The notes under the pieces: model-generated | Seen by the model: the letters and a program-made list of their open reading frames with translations, nothing else | Databases searched by the model: none | What the model was told of the DNA's origin: nothing | Position numbers and translations under genes: made by a program | From: Hyperoodon ampullatus | Taxonomy: Eukaryota > Chordata > Mammalia > Artiodactyla > Ziphiidae | Assembly (NCBI GenBank): GCA_949752795.1 | Contig: CATKHW010000008.1 | Span: 1,488,001 to 1,552,000 of the forward strand | Reading direction: 5' to 3' | Length of the DNA stretch: 64,000 nt | Shown here: piece after piece, positions 42,432 to 54,355 of the stretch | How positions within the stretch are numbered: the stretch's first letter is position 1 | Layout of the letters: each line of letters begins with the position of its first letter

Positions 42432-42826
42432 TTTTTTTTTTGTTGTTGTTTTTAAATTCCTTTTTATCATGGGTTTCAGCTGATTTTCACTGCCATGTTT
42501 ATGCCAGTCTGGACACACTTGATTCCCTTACAGAGACATATCAATACATAGGTTTTCAGATTCTTACGAGTCTGATATATTCTTCTGCAGAGAATAGGGG
42601 TGTTGAGTCCCGTTCACTGAGGAAGGTGTAGGTCTTGTCTATTCTGTATTTGGATTATGGAATGGTACCTGTGCTAATATCAAACTCTGGTTTTATGTAT
42701 CAACCCACCTCTCCGTTCCCCGTAAGCAGGCATAAGTATGTTTTCTATATGTGAGACACTGTTCTCTTTACTAATTCAGTTCATATGTACCCATGTTTAC
42801 ATTTCCTTCATAAGTGATATCTTATG
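42432..42826 (-). repeat. L1 3' UTR remnant, unit 4 (right edge)
   Basis: Equivalent segment of unit 4. The T-run near 42432 carries TTG interruptions. The segment ends at the minisatellite junction a few bases beyond the position of the ORF2 stop, so almost no ORF2 sequence remains on this side. Confidence 0.62.
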
Positions 42827-43260
42827 TCAGAATGCTCCATGGCTCTTGTCATAAAAATGCTCCATGATGCTTGTCACCATGATTATCCATGGTCTACTCA
42901 TCACAATGCTCCACGGTCTTGCCATCACATTGCTCCATGTCCCTTGTCATCACAATTCTCCACCTCTTTGTCATCACAATATTCCATGACATTTCTCATC
43001 ACAATGTTACATGCTCTTGTCATCAAAATTCTCCGTGCACTTGTCATCGCAATGCTCCCTGAACCCTGTCAGAGCAAGCTCCAGATGCTTGTCATCACAA
43101 TGCTTCATGACATTGTTATAAAAATTCTTAATGTCCCTTGACATCACAATGCTCCCTGCCATTGTCATCACAATTCTCCATGACACTTGTCATCACAATG
43201 CTCCATTACACCAGTCATAACTATGCTCCATGACCCCTGCCATTACAATGTTCCACGGCC

Positions 43261-44098
43261 TTGTCATCACAAGGCTCCATGACCCTTGTCATCACAATGC
43301 TCCAAGACCTCTGTAATCACTATTCTATATGCCACTTTTCATCTCAATGCTCCATGAACACTGTCATTACATGCACCATGCCCATCATCATAATGATTCA
43401 TGCTATTGTCATCACAATGAAATCAAAATGCTCCATGTCCTCTGTCATCACAATGCGCCAAACCTTTCTGATCACAATGTTCCATAACACTTGTCATCAC
43501 ATGCCCCTTGACGCTCGTCATCACATTTATGCAATGCCTTCTCATCACAATGCTCCATGACATTTGTCATCAGAATGCTCAATACACTTGGCATCACAAT
43601 GCTCGCTGACACTTGTCATCAGTATGCTCCTTGAACACTGTCCTGACAAGGCTCCATGCCTTTTTCATCACAATGATCCATTCCCTTTTCATCACAATGC
43701 TCCAAGACCCCTGTTATCACAATGCTCCATGACTCAAGTCATCACAGTGCTTCATGAAACTTATCATTAAAATGGTCCATAACGTCGTCACACAAAGCTC
43801 TGTGACCTTTGTCACCACAATGCTCCATGAAATTTTTATCACAATGCTCTCTGACCCTTGTCATCACAAAGCTCCATGCCTTTGTCAGCACAATGCTCCA
43901 TGACCATCGTCATCACAATGCTCGATGCGTGTGTCAGCACCATGCTCCATAACCCATGTCATCACAATGCACCATGCACTTGTCATCACTATGCTCCACA
44001 ACCTTGTCATCAAAATGCTCCATAAACCTTGTCATCACAATGCTCCATGCACTTCTCCTCAAAATGCCTTCTCACCACTGATATCACAATGTTCCATC
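43261..44098. repeat. 840-bp higher-order module, copy 2
   Basis: 838 bp from module start to the SpeI site at 44099, with the same landmark order as the copy at position 1. Followed by the second module type (haplotype 'gcccatccccataatatttc' at 44342). Confidence 0.85.
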
Positions 44099-45059
44099 AC
44101 TAGTCATCACAATACTCCCTCACCGCTGTCATCACAATATTCCATGACCCCTGTAATCACAATTCTCCATGCCTTTGTCATCACAAAGCTGCATGACGCA
44201 TGTCATCAGAATGCTCCTTGGCCTCTTATCACAATGCTCCATGCCATTGTCATCACAATGCTCCAACACCCCTGTAATCACAATGCTCCATGCCTCCTTT
44301 CATCTCAATGCTCCATGAATCCTGTCATCACAATGCACCATGCCCATCCCCATAATATTTCATGCTATTGTCATCACAATGAAATCAAAATGCTCAATGA
44401 CATCTGTCATCACAATGCACCAAACCCTTCTGATCACAATGTTCCATAACAATTTTCATCACAATGCCCCATGACGCTGGTCATCACAATTATCCATGGT
44501 CTTCTCATTACAATGCTCCATGATCTTTGTCATCACAATTCTCAATACACTTATCATCAGAATGCTCCCTGACAGTTGTCATCAGTATGCTCCCTGAACA
44601 CTGTCATGACAAGGCTCCATGCATTTTTCATCACAATGATCCATTCCCTTTTCATCACAATGCTCCAAGACCCCTGTAATCACAATGCTCCATGTCCTTG
44701 TCATCACAAAGCTCCATGACACATATCATCAGAATGCTCCATTGCCTTCTCATCACAATGCTCCATGCCCTTGTAATCACACTGCTTCAAAACCCCTATA
44801 ATCTCAATGCTCCATGCAGTTTCTCATCAGAATGCTCCATGCCCTTGTCATCACAATGCTCCATGACCCTTGTCATCACAATCCTCCATGACACTTGGTA
44901 TCACAATGCTCCATGCCATTGTCATCACAATGGACAATGACATATGTCATCACAATGCTCCCTGACACCTGTCTTCACAATACTCCATGACCTTTTCATC
45001 ACAATGTTCCATGCCCTTGTCATCACAATGCGCCATGCCCACTGTCATCACAATGCTCC

Positions 45060-45900
45060 ATGACCCCTGTCATCACAATGCTCCGTGACTCCAGTCATCA
45101 CAATGCTTCATGACATTTGTCCTCACAATGGTCCATGGCCTCGTCACACAAGGCTCTGTGACCTTTGTCACCACAACGCTCCATGCCCTTGTCATCTCAA
45201 TGCTCCATGCCCCCTGTAAACACAATAATCCATGAAAATTGTGGGACCAATGTTCCATGCCCCTGTCATCACAATGCCCCATGCCCTTGTCATCACAATG
45301 CTCCGTGACTGCTTTCATCACAATGCTTCATGACATTTGTCCTCACAATGGTCCATGGCCTCATCACACAAGGCTCTGTGACCTTTGTCACCACAATGCT
45401 CCATGCCCTTGTCATCTCAATGCTCCATGCCCACTGTCATCACAATAATCCATGAAACTTGTCAGACCAATGTTCCATGCCCCTGTCATCACATTGCTCC
45501 ATGCCCTTGTCATCACAATGCTCCCTGACCCCTGTCAACACAATGCTCCGTGACTCCAGTCATCAAAATGCTTCAAGACCTTTGTCCTCACAATGGTCCA
45601 TGGCCTCGTCACACAAGGCTCTGTGACCTTTGTCTCCACAATGCTCCATGCCCTTGTCATCTCAATGCTCCATGCCCACTGTCATTACAATAATCCATGA
45701 AAGTTGTCAGACCAATGTTCCATGCCCCTGTCATCACATTGCTCCATGCCCTTGTCATCACAATGTTCCCTGACCCCTGTCATCACAATGCTCCATTACT
45801 CCAGTCATCACAATGATTCATGACATTTCTCATCACAATAGTCCATGCCCTCATCACACAAGGCTCTGTGATCTTTTTCACCACAATGCTCCATGAAATT
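45060..45900. repeat. Local 220-245-bp tandem block, ~3.5 copies
   Basis: The anchor CCATGGCC(CCATGCCC)TC followed by the short 'cacacaaggctctgtgatc/acc' monomers occurs at 45133, 45353, 45598 and 45843, with spacings of 220, 245 and 245 bp (nine or ten monomers). Each block also carries 'ctccgtgactccagtcatc', 'ataatccatgaaa' and 'accaatgttccatgcccc'. The 220-bp spacing is one monomer shorter. Related sequence occurs singly elsewhere in the right block, for example near 53410. Confidence 0.82.
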
Positions 45901-46216
45901 TTCATCACAATGCTCTTTTTCCCTTGTCATCACAATGATCCATGCCTTTTTCAGCACAATGCTCCATGACCCTGTCATCACAATGCTCCCTGCCTTTGTC
46001 ATCACAATGCACCACGCCCTTGTCATCAAAATGCCCCATGACATTTGTCATCACAAATCTCCATGACCCTTGGCATCACAATGCTCCATTCCATTGTCAT
46101 CACAATGTTCAATGAAATCTCTCATCACATTGCTCCATGTCCTTGTGATCACAATGCTCCATTACACCTGTCATAACAATGCTCCATGACCCCTGCCATC
46201 ACAATGTTCCACGGCC

Positions 46217-47007
46217 TCGTCATCACAAGGCTCCATGACCCTTGTCATCACAATGCTCCAAGACCTCTGTAATCACAATTCTCCATGCCACTTTTCATCT
46301 CAATGCTCCATGAACACTGTCATCACAATGCACCATGCCCATCATCATAATGATTCATGCTATTGTCATCACAATGAAATCAAAATGCTCCATGTACTCT
46401 GTCATCACAATGCTCCAAACCCTTCAGATCACAATGTTCCATAACACTTGTCATCACATGCACCATGACGCTCATCATCACAATTATGCAATGTCTTCTC
46501 ATCAGAGTGCTCCAGGACATTTGTCACCACAATGCCCAATACACTTGGTATCACAATGCTCGCTGACACTTGTCATCAGTATGGTCCTTGAACACTGTCA
46601 TGACAAGGCTCCATGTCATTTTCATCACAATGATCCATTCCCTTTTCATCACAATGCTCCAAGACCCCTGTTATCACAATGCTCCGTGACTCCAGTCATC
46701 ACAATGCTTCATGACATTTGTCATCACAATGGTACATGAAATTTTTATCACAATGCTCTGTGACCCTTGTCATCACAAAGCTCCATGCCTTTGTCAGCAC
46801 AATGCTCCATGACCCATGTCATCACAATGCTCGATGCGTGTGTCAGCACAATGCTCCATAACACATGTGATCACAATGCACCATGCACTTGTCATCGCAA
46901 GGCTCCACATCCTTGTCATCAAAATGCTCCATAAATCTTGTCATCACAATGCTCCATGCACTTCTCCTCAAAATGCTTTCCCACCACTGATATCACAATT
47001 TTCCATC
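46217..47007. repeat. 840-bp higher-order module, copy 3 (two monomers short)
   Basis: 791 bp from module start to the SpeI site at 47008. The shortfall of about 49 bp is explained by loss of two monomers near 46735, where 'caatggtacatgaaattttt' joins sequences that are separated by the 'cgtcacacaaagctctgtga' monomers in other copies. Confidence 0.83.
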
Positions 47008-50000
47008 ACTAGTCATCACAATACTCCCTCACCCCTGTCATCACAATATTCCATGACCCCTGTAATCACAATTCTCCATTCCATTGTCATCACAAAGCTC
47101 CATGACGCATGTCATCAGAATGCTCCATGGCCTTCTCATCACAATGTTCCATGCCCTTGTCATCACAATGCGCCATGCCCACTGTCATCACAATAATCCA
47201 TGAAATATGTCAGGCCAATGTTCCATGCCCCTGTCATCACAATGCTCCATGCCCTTGTCATCAGAATGCTCCATGACCCCTGTCATCACAATGCTCCATG
47301 ACCCCTGCCATCACAATGTTCCACCGCCTTGGCATCCAAGGCTCCATGACCCTTGTCATCACAATGCTCCAAGACCCCTGTAATCACAATGCTCCATGCC
47401 CTTGTCATCACAAAGATCCATGACGCATGTCATCAGCATGTTCCATGGCGTTCTCATCACAATGCTCCATGACCTTGTCATCACAATGCTCCAAGACCCC
47501 TGTAATCACAATGCTCCATGCCCCTATTCATCAGAATGCTCCATGAGACTTGTCATTACCAGGCTCCATGGTCTTCTCATCACACTGCTCCAGGACCTTG
47601 TCATCACAATTCTCCATTCCCTTGTCATCACAATGTTCCTTGACCACTGTCATCACAATACTCCATGAATATTTTCAGGCCAATGCTCCATGACCTTCTC
47701 ATCACAGTTCTCCATGACCCTTGTCATCACAATGCTCCATGACCTCTCTCATCACAATGCTCCATGACACCTGTCATCACAATGCTCCTTGCCCCTTGTC
47801 ATTACAGTGATCCATGACGCTCTTCATCAAAATTATCCATGGTCTTTTCATCACAATGCTCCACGGTCTTGCTATCACAATTCTCCATGCCCTGTTCATC
47901 ACAATGCTCCATGTCCCATGTCATTACAATTCTCCACGTTCTTGTCATCACAATGCTTCGTGACACTTCTCATCATAATGTTACATGACCTTGTCATCAC
48001 AATTCTCCATGCAATTGTCATCGCAATGCTCTATGACCCCTGTCATAGCAAGCTCCATGCGCTTGTCATCACAATGCTTCACGACGTTGTCATCAAAATT
48101 CTCAATGGCCCTTGTCATCAGAATGCTCCATGCCATTGTCATCACAATGCTCCATGACACTTGTCATCACAATGTTCCAAGCCCTTGTCATCAAAAGGCT
48201 CCATTACATTTGTCATCACAATCCTCCATGACACTTGGAATCACAATGCTCCATGCCATTGTCATCACAATGGACAATGACATATGTCATCACAATGCTC
48301 CCTGACATCTGTCTTCACAATATTCCATGACCTTGTCATCACATTGTTCCAAGCCCTTGTCATCACAAAGTGCCATGCCCACTCTCATCAAAATAATCCA
48401 TAAATCTTGTCAGAGCAATGCTCCATAACCCCTGTCATCACAATGCTCCGTGACTCCAGTCATCACAATGCTTCATGACCTTTGTCATCACAATAGTCCA
48501 TGACCTCGTCACACAAAGCTCTGTGACCTTTGTCACCACAATGCTCCATGAATTTTTTATCACAAGGCTCTGTGACCCTTGTCATCACAAAACTCCATGC
48601 CTTTGTCAGCACAATGCTCCATGACCCTTGTCATTACAATGCTCGATGCACGTGTCAGCACAATGCTCCATAACCCATGTCATCACAATGCACAATGCAC
48701 TTGTCATCACAATGCTCCACATCCTTGTCATCAACATGCTCCATAAACCTTGTCATCACAATGCTCCATGCACTTCTCCTTAAAATGCTTTGTCACCACT
48801 GATATCACAATGTTCCATCACTAGTCATCACAATACTCCCTCAACCCTGTCATCACAATATTCCATGACCTATGTAATCACAATTCTCCATGCCCTTGTC
48901 ATCACAAAGCTCCATGACGCATATCATCAGAATGCTCCATGGCCTTCTCATCACAATGCTCCATGCCCTTGTCATCACAATGCTCCAACACCCCTGTAAT
49001 CACAATGCTCCATGCCCCTTTTCATCTCAATGCACCATGAACCCTGTCATCACAATGCACCGTGCCCATCACCATAATATTTCATGCTATTGTCATCACA
49101 ATGAAATCAAAATGCTCAATGACCTCTGTCATCACAATGCACCAAACCGTTCTGATCACAATGTTCCATAACACTTGTCATCACAATGCCCCATGACGCT
49201 GGTCATCACATTATCCATGGTCTTCTCCTCACAATGCTCCATGATCTTTGTCATCACAATGCTCAATACACTTATCATCACAATGCTCTCTGACAGTTGT
49301 CATCAGTATGCTCCTTGAACCCTGTCATGACAAGGCTCCATGCATTTTTCATCACAATAATCCATTCCATTTTCATCACAATGATCCAAGACCCCTGTAA
49401 ACACAATGCTCCATGTCCTTGTCATCACAAAGCTCCATGACGCATGTCATCAGAATGCTCCATTGCCTTCTCATCACAATGCTCCATGCCCTTGTAATCA
49501 CATTGCTTCATAACCCCTGTAATTTCAATGCTCCATGCAACTTTTCATCAGAATGCTCCATGACCCTTTTCATCAAAATGCTCCATTACCCCTGACATCA
49601 CAATGTTCCTTAACGCCTGTCATCAAATTATTCCATGACACTATTCATCAATTTTCTCCATGACCCTGTCATCACAATGCTCCCTTCCCTTCTCATCACA
49701 ATGCACCACGACCTTGTCATCAAAATGCTTCAGGACGTTTGTCACCACAATGCTTCATGACGCTTGTCATCACAATGCTCGATACTCTTCTCATCACAAT
49801 GCTCCATGCCCTTGTCATTACAGTCCTCCATAACACATGTATCACAGTGTTCCGTGCCCTAGTCATCACAATGTTCCATGCAGAATCTCATCACAATAAT
49901 CCATGAAATTTTCAGAGCAATGTTCCATGCCCTTGTCATCACAATGCTCCATTACCCCTGTCATAACAATGCTCCATGACCCCTGCCATCACAATGTTCC

Positions 50001-50389
50001 ACTGCCTTGGCATCCAAGGCTCCATGACCCTTGTCATCACAATGCTCCAAGACCCCTGTAATCACAATGCTCCATGCCTTTATCATCACAAAGATCCATG
50101 ACACATATCATCAGAATGCTCCATGGTCTTCTCATCACAATGCTGCATGCCCTTGCCATCACAATGCTCCAAGACCCCTGTAATCACAATGTTCCATGTC
50201 CTTGTCATCACGAAGCTCCATGAAGCATGTCATCAGAATGCTCCATTGCCTTCTCATCACAATGCTCCATGCCCTTGTAATCACATCGCCTCAAACCCCT
50301 GTAAACTCAATGCTCCAAGCAACTTTTCATCAGAATGCTCCATGAACCTTTTCATCACAATGCTCCATTAACCCTGAAATCACAGTGCT

Positions 50390-53300
50390 CCATGACCCCT
50401 CTCATCACAATGCTCCATGACACCTTTTATCACAATGCTCCATGCCCCTTGTCATTACAGTGATCCATGAGGCTCTTCATCATAATTATCCATGGTCTTT
50501 TCATTACAATGCTCCAAGGTCTTGGTATCACAATTCTCCATGCCCTGTTCATCACAATGCTCCATGTCCCATGTCATTACAATTCTCCTCGTCCTTGTCA
50601 TCACAATGCTTCGTGACACTTCTCATCATAATGTTACATGATCTTGTCATCACAATTCTCCATGCACTTGTCATCGCAATGCCCTATGACCCCTGTCATA
50701 GCAAGCTCCATGCGCTTGTCATCACAATGCTTCACGAGGTTGTCATCAAAATTCTCAATGGCCTTTGTCATCACAATGCTCCATGCTCTTGTCATCACAA
50801 TGCTCCATGACCCTTGTCATCACAATGATCCAAGCCCTTGTCATCAAAAGGCTCCATTACCTTTGTCATCACAATCCTCCATGACACTTGGTATCACAAT
50901 GCTCCATGCCATTGTCATCACAATGGACAATGACATATGTCATCACAATGCTCCCTGACACCTGTCTTCACAATACTCCATGACCTTGTCATCACAATGT
51001 TCCATGACCTTGTCATCTCAACGCGCCATGCCCACTCTCATCACAATAATCCATGAAACTTGTCAGACCAATGTTCCATGCCCCTGTCATCACTTTGCTC
51101 CATGCCCTTGTCATCACAATGCTCCATGACCCCTTTCATCACAATGCTCCGTGACTCCAGTCATCACAATGCTACATGACCTATCGCATCACAATGGTCC
51201 ATGCCCTCATCACACAAGGCTCTCTGATCTTTTTCACCACATTGCTCCATGAATATTTCATTACAATGCTCTGGGTCCCTTGTCATCACAATGCTCCATG
51301 CCTTTTTCAGCACAATGCTCCCTGACACTTGTCATCAAAATGCTCCATGCGCTTGTCAGCACAATGCTCCATGACGCATGTCATCAAAATGCGCCATGCG
51401 CTTGTCATCACAATACTCCACATCCTTATCATTGCTATGCTCCATAACACTTGTCATCACAATGCTCCATGCACTTCTCATCAAAATGCTCTCTCACCAC
51501 ATATATCACAATTCTACATCACTAGTCATCACAATACTCCCTCAACCCTGTCATCACAGTGCTACATGCCCTTATCATCACAATGCTTCATGACCCCTGA
51601 CATCACAATGTTCCATAAGCCCTGTCATCAAAATATTCCATGACCCTTTTCATCAAATTGCTCCATGACCCTGTCATCACAATGTTCCCTGCCCTTCCCA
51701 TCTCAATGCAACATGCACTTGTCGTCAAAATGCCCCATGACCTTTGTCATCACAAATCTCCATGACACTTGACATCACAATGCTCCATGCCATTGTCATC
51801 ACAATGCTCAATGAAATCTCTCATCACATTGCTCCATGCCCTTGTCATCACAATGCTCCATTACACCTGTCATAACAATGCTCCATGACCCCTGCCATCA
51901 CAGTGTTCCACGGCCTTGTCATCACAAGGCTCCATGACCCTTGTCATCACAATGCTCCAAGACCTCTGTAATCACAATTCTCCATGCCACTTTTCATCTC
52001 AATGCTCCATGAATACTGTCATCAAAATGCACCATGCCCATCATCATAATGATTCATGCTATTGTCATCACAATGAAATCAAAATGCTCCATGTCCTCTG
52101 TCATCACAATGCTCCAAACCCTTCTGATCACAATGTTCCATAACACTTGTCATCACAATCCCAATGACGTTCGTCATCACAATTATGCAAGGCCTTCTCA
52201 TCACAGTGCTCCATGACCTTTGTCACCACAATGCTCAATACACTTGGCATCACAATGCTCGGTAACACTTGTCATCAGTATGCTCCATGAACACTGTCAT
52301 GACAAGGCTCCATGCCTTTTTCATCACAATGATCCATTCCCTTTTCATCACAATGCTCCAAGACCCCTGTTATCACAATGCTCCGTGACTCCAGTCATCA
52401 CAATGCTTCATGACATTTGTCATCACAATGGTCCATGACCTGGTCACACAAAGATCTGTGACCTTTGTCACCACAAGGCTCCATGAAATTTTTATCACAA
52501 TGCTCTGTGACCCTTGTCATCACAAATCTCCATGCCTTTGTCAGCACAAAGCTCCATGACCCTTGTCATCACAATGCTCGATGCCTGTGTCAGCACAATG
52601 CTCCATAACCCATGTCATAACAATGCACCATGCACTTGTCATAACAATGCACCATGCACTTTTCATCACAATGCTCCACATCCTTGTCATTAAAATGCTC
52701 CATAAACCTTATCATCACAATGCTCCATGCACTTCTCCTCAAAATCCTTTCTCACCACTGATATCACAATGTTCCATCACTAGTCATCACAATACTTCCT
52801 CACCCCTGTCATCACAATATTCCATGACCCCTGTAAACACAATTCTCCATGCCCTTGTCATCACAAAGCTCCATGACGCATGTCATCACAATGCTCCACG
52901 GCCTTCTCATCACAATGCTCCATGCCCTTGTCATCACAATGCTCCATGCCCTTGTAATCACATTGCTTCAAAACCCCTGTAATCTCATTGCTCCATGCAC
53001 CTTTACATCAGAATGCTCCATGCCCTTGTCAAAACAATGTTCCATGACCCTTGTCATCGCAATGTTCCAAGCCCTTGTCAACAAAATGCTCCATTATCTT
53101 TGTCATCACAATCCTCCATGACACTTGGTATCACAATGCTCCATGCCATTGTCATCACAATGGACAATGACATATGTCATCACAATGCTCCCTGACACCT
53201 GTCTTCACAATACTCCATGACCTTGTCATCACAATGTTCCATTCCCTTTTAATAACAATAATCCATGAAACTTGTAAGACCAATGTCCCTTGCCCCTGTC

Positions 53301-54355
53301 ATCACAATGCTTCATGCTCTTGTCATCAGAATACTCCATGACCACTGTCATCACAATGCTCCGTAACTCTAGTCACCACAATGCTTCATGACCTTTGTCC
53401 TCACAATGGTCCATGCCCTCGTCACACAAGGCTCTGTGACCTTTGTCACCACAATGCTCCATGCCCAATGTCATCACAATAATCCATGAAAATTGTCAGA
53501 CCAATGTTCCATGACCCTGTCATCACATTGCTCCATGTCCTTGTCATCACAGTGCTCCATGACCCCTGTCATCACAGTGCTCCGTGACTCCAGTCATCAC
53601 AATGATTCATGCCAGTGTCATCACAATGTTCAATGAAATCTCTCATCACATTGTTCCATGCCCTTGTCATCTCAATGCTCCATTACACCTGTCATAACAA
53701 TGCTCCATGACCCCTGCCATCACAATGTTGAACGGCCTTGTAATCACAAGACTCCATGACCCTTTACATCACAATGATCCACATTCTTTTCATCGCTATG
53801 CTCCATAAAACTTGTCATCAAAATGCTCCAGGCACTTCTCATCAAAATGCTCTCTCACCACATATATCACCATGTTCCATCACTAGTCATCACAATACTC
53901 GCTCACCCCTGTCATCACAATGTTCCATGACCACTGTCATCACAGTGCTACTTGCTCTTATCATCACAATGCTCCATGACCCCTGACATCACAATGTTCC
54001 ATTACATCTGTCATCAAAATATTCCATGACACTTTTATTCAAATTGCTCCATGACCCTGTCATCACAATGCTCCCTGCCCTTCTCATCACAATGTACCAC
54101 GCCCTTGTCATCAAAATGCCCAATGACATTTGTCATCACAAAGCTCCATGACCCTTGGCATCACAATGCTCCATGCCCTTGTCATCAAAATGCTCCATTA
54201 CACCTGTCATAAAATTGCTCAATGTCCCATGCCATCACAATGTTCCACGGCCTTGTCATCACAAGGCTCCATGACCCTTGTCATCACAATGCTCCAAGAC
54301 CTCTGTAATCACAATTCTCCATGCGACTTTTCATCTCAATGCTCCATGAACACTG
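50390..54355. repeat. ~4-kb segmental block, first copy
   Basis: Collinear with 59636-63770. Matching anchors: 'ttacatgatcttgtcatc' 50634/59876, SpeI 51531/60714, 840-bp module 51916/61208, SpeI 52779/62047, SpeI 53882/63246, module start 54253/63665. The offset grows from 9.18 to 9.41 kb because of monomer gains and losses. At about 53600-53760 this copy has a local rearrangement that joins distant monomers. Confidence 0.78.
51916..52778. repeat. 840-bp higher-order module, copy 4 (one monomer long)
   Basis: 863 bp to the SpeI site at 52779. The extra ~24 bp is a duplicated monomer at about 52617-52665 ('caatgcaccatgcacttgtc' followed by a near-copy). Confidence 0.83.

Larger units (their letters stand above)
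36051..42826 (-). repeat. L1-derived ~1.73-kb satellite array (probable common cetacean satellite)
   Basis: Four head-to-tail units, starting at 36051, 37785, 39523 and 41257. The spacings are 1734, 1738 and 1734 bp, and the last unit stops at 1570 bp. The strand given is the sense strand of the L1 remnant. Each unit contains the C-terminal part of L1 ORF2, its stop and 3' UTR, a poly(A) remnant (T-run on the plus strand), and about 540 bp I cannot assign. ORF2 is recognised by peptide stretches such as KYHFPPVKRDI (compare L1 RYHLTPVRMAI), MEYPSAMK (compare MEYYSAIK) and SEISHREKETYHKISL before a stop. All are broken by frameshifts and stops. From memory, the common cetacean satellite is an L1-derived tandem repeat of this length. 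Structure is certain, L1 origin very likely, cetacean identity probable. Confidence 0.85.
41257..42826 (-). repeat. L1-derived satellite unit 4 (truncated, 1570 bp)
   Basis: Runs like the other units but stops at 'gatatcttatg' and joins the minisatellite directly, so it lacks the last ~165-170 bp. The missing part corresponds to 37615-37784 of unit 1, within the ORF2 C-terminal region. Its palindrome carries a changed centre. The unassigned segment is 41890-42431. The edge region is more diverged than the inner units (for example 'tttacatttccttc' where the others have 'tttacaggaccttc'), as expected for a unit at an array boundary. Confidence 0.9.

Noticed and set aside
36051..42826. CENP-B box in the L1-derived unit
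   Set aside because: I looked for TTCG-N4-A-N2-CGGG on both strands. The nearest match (ATTCCTCTGCGGGAA near 37366) has the wrong spacing and the wrong core, so it is not called.
36051..42826. Functional L1 element
   Set aside because: Only the C-terminal part of ORF2 and the 3' UTR are recognisable. Frames are broken, and no endonuclease, reverse transcriptase core, ORF1 or 5' UTR is present.
36040..42840. Target-site duplication flanking the L1 island
   Set aside because: The edges share only about three bases (ATG), and the flanking higher-order phase is discontinuous. This does not support a simple insertion.
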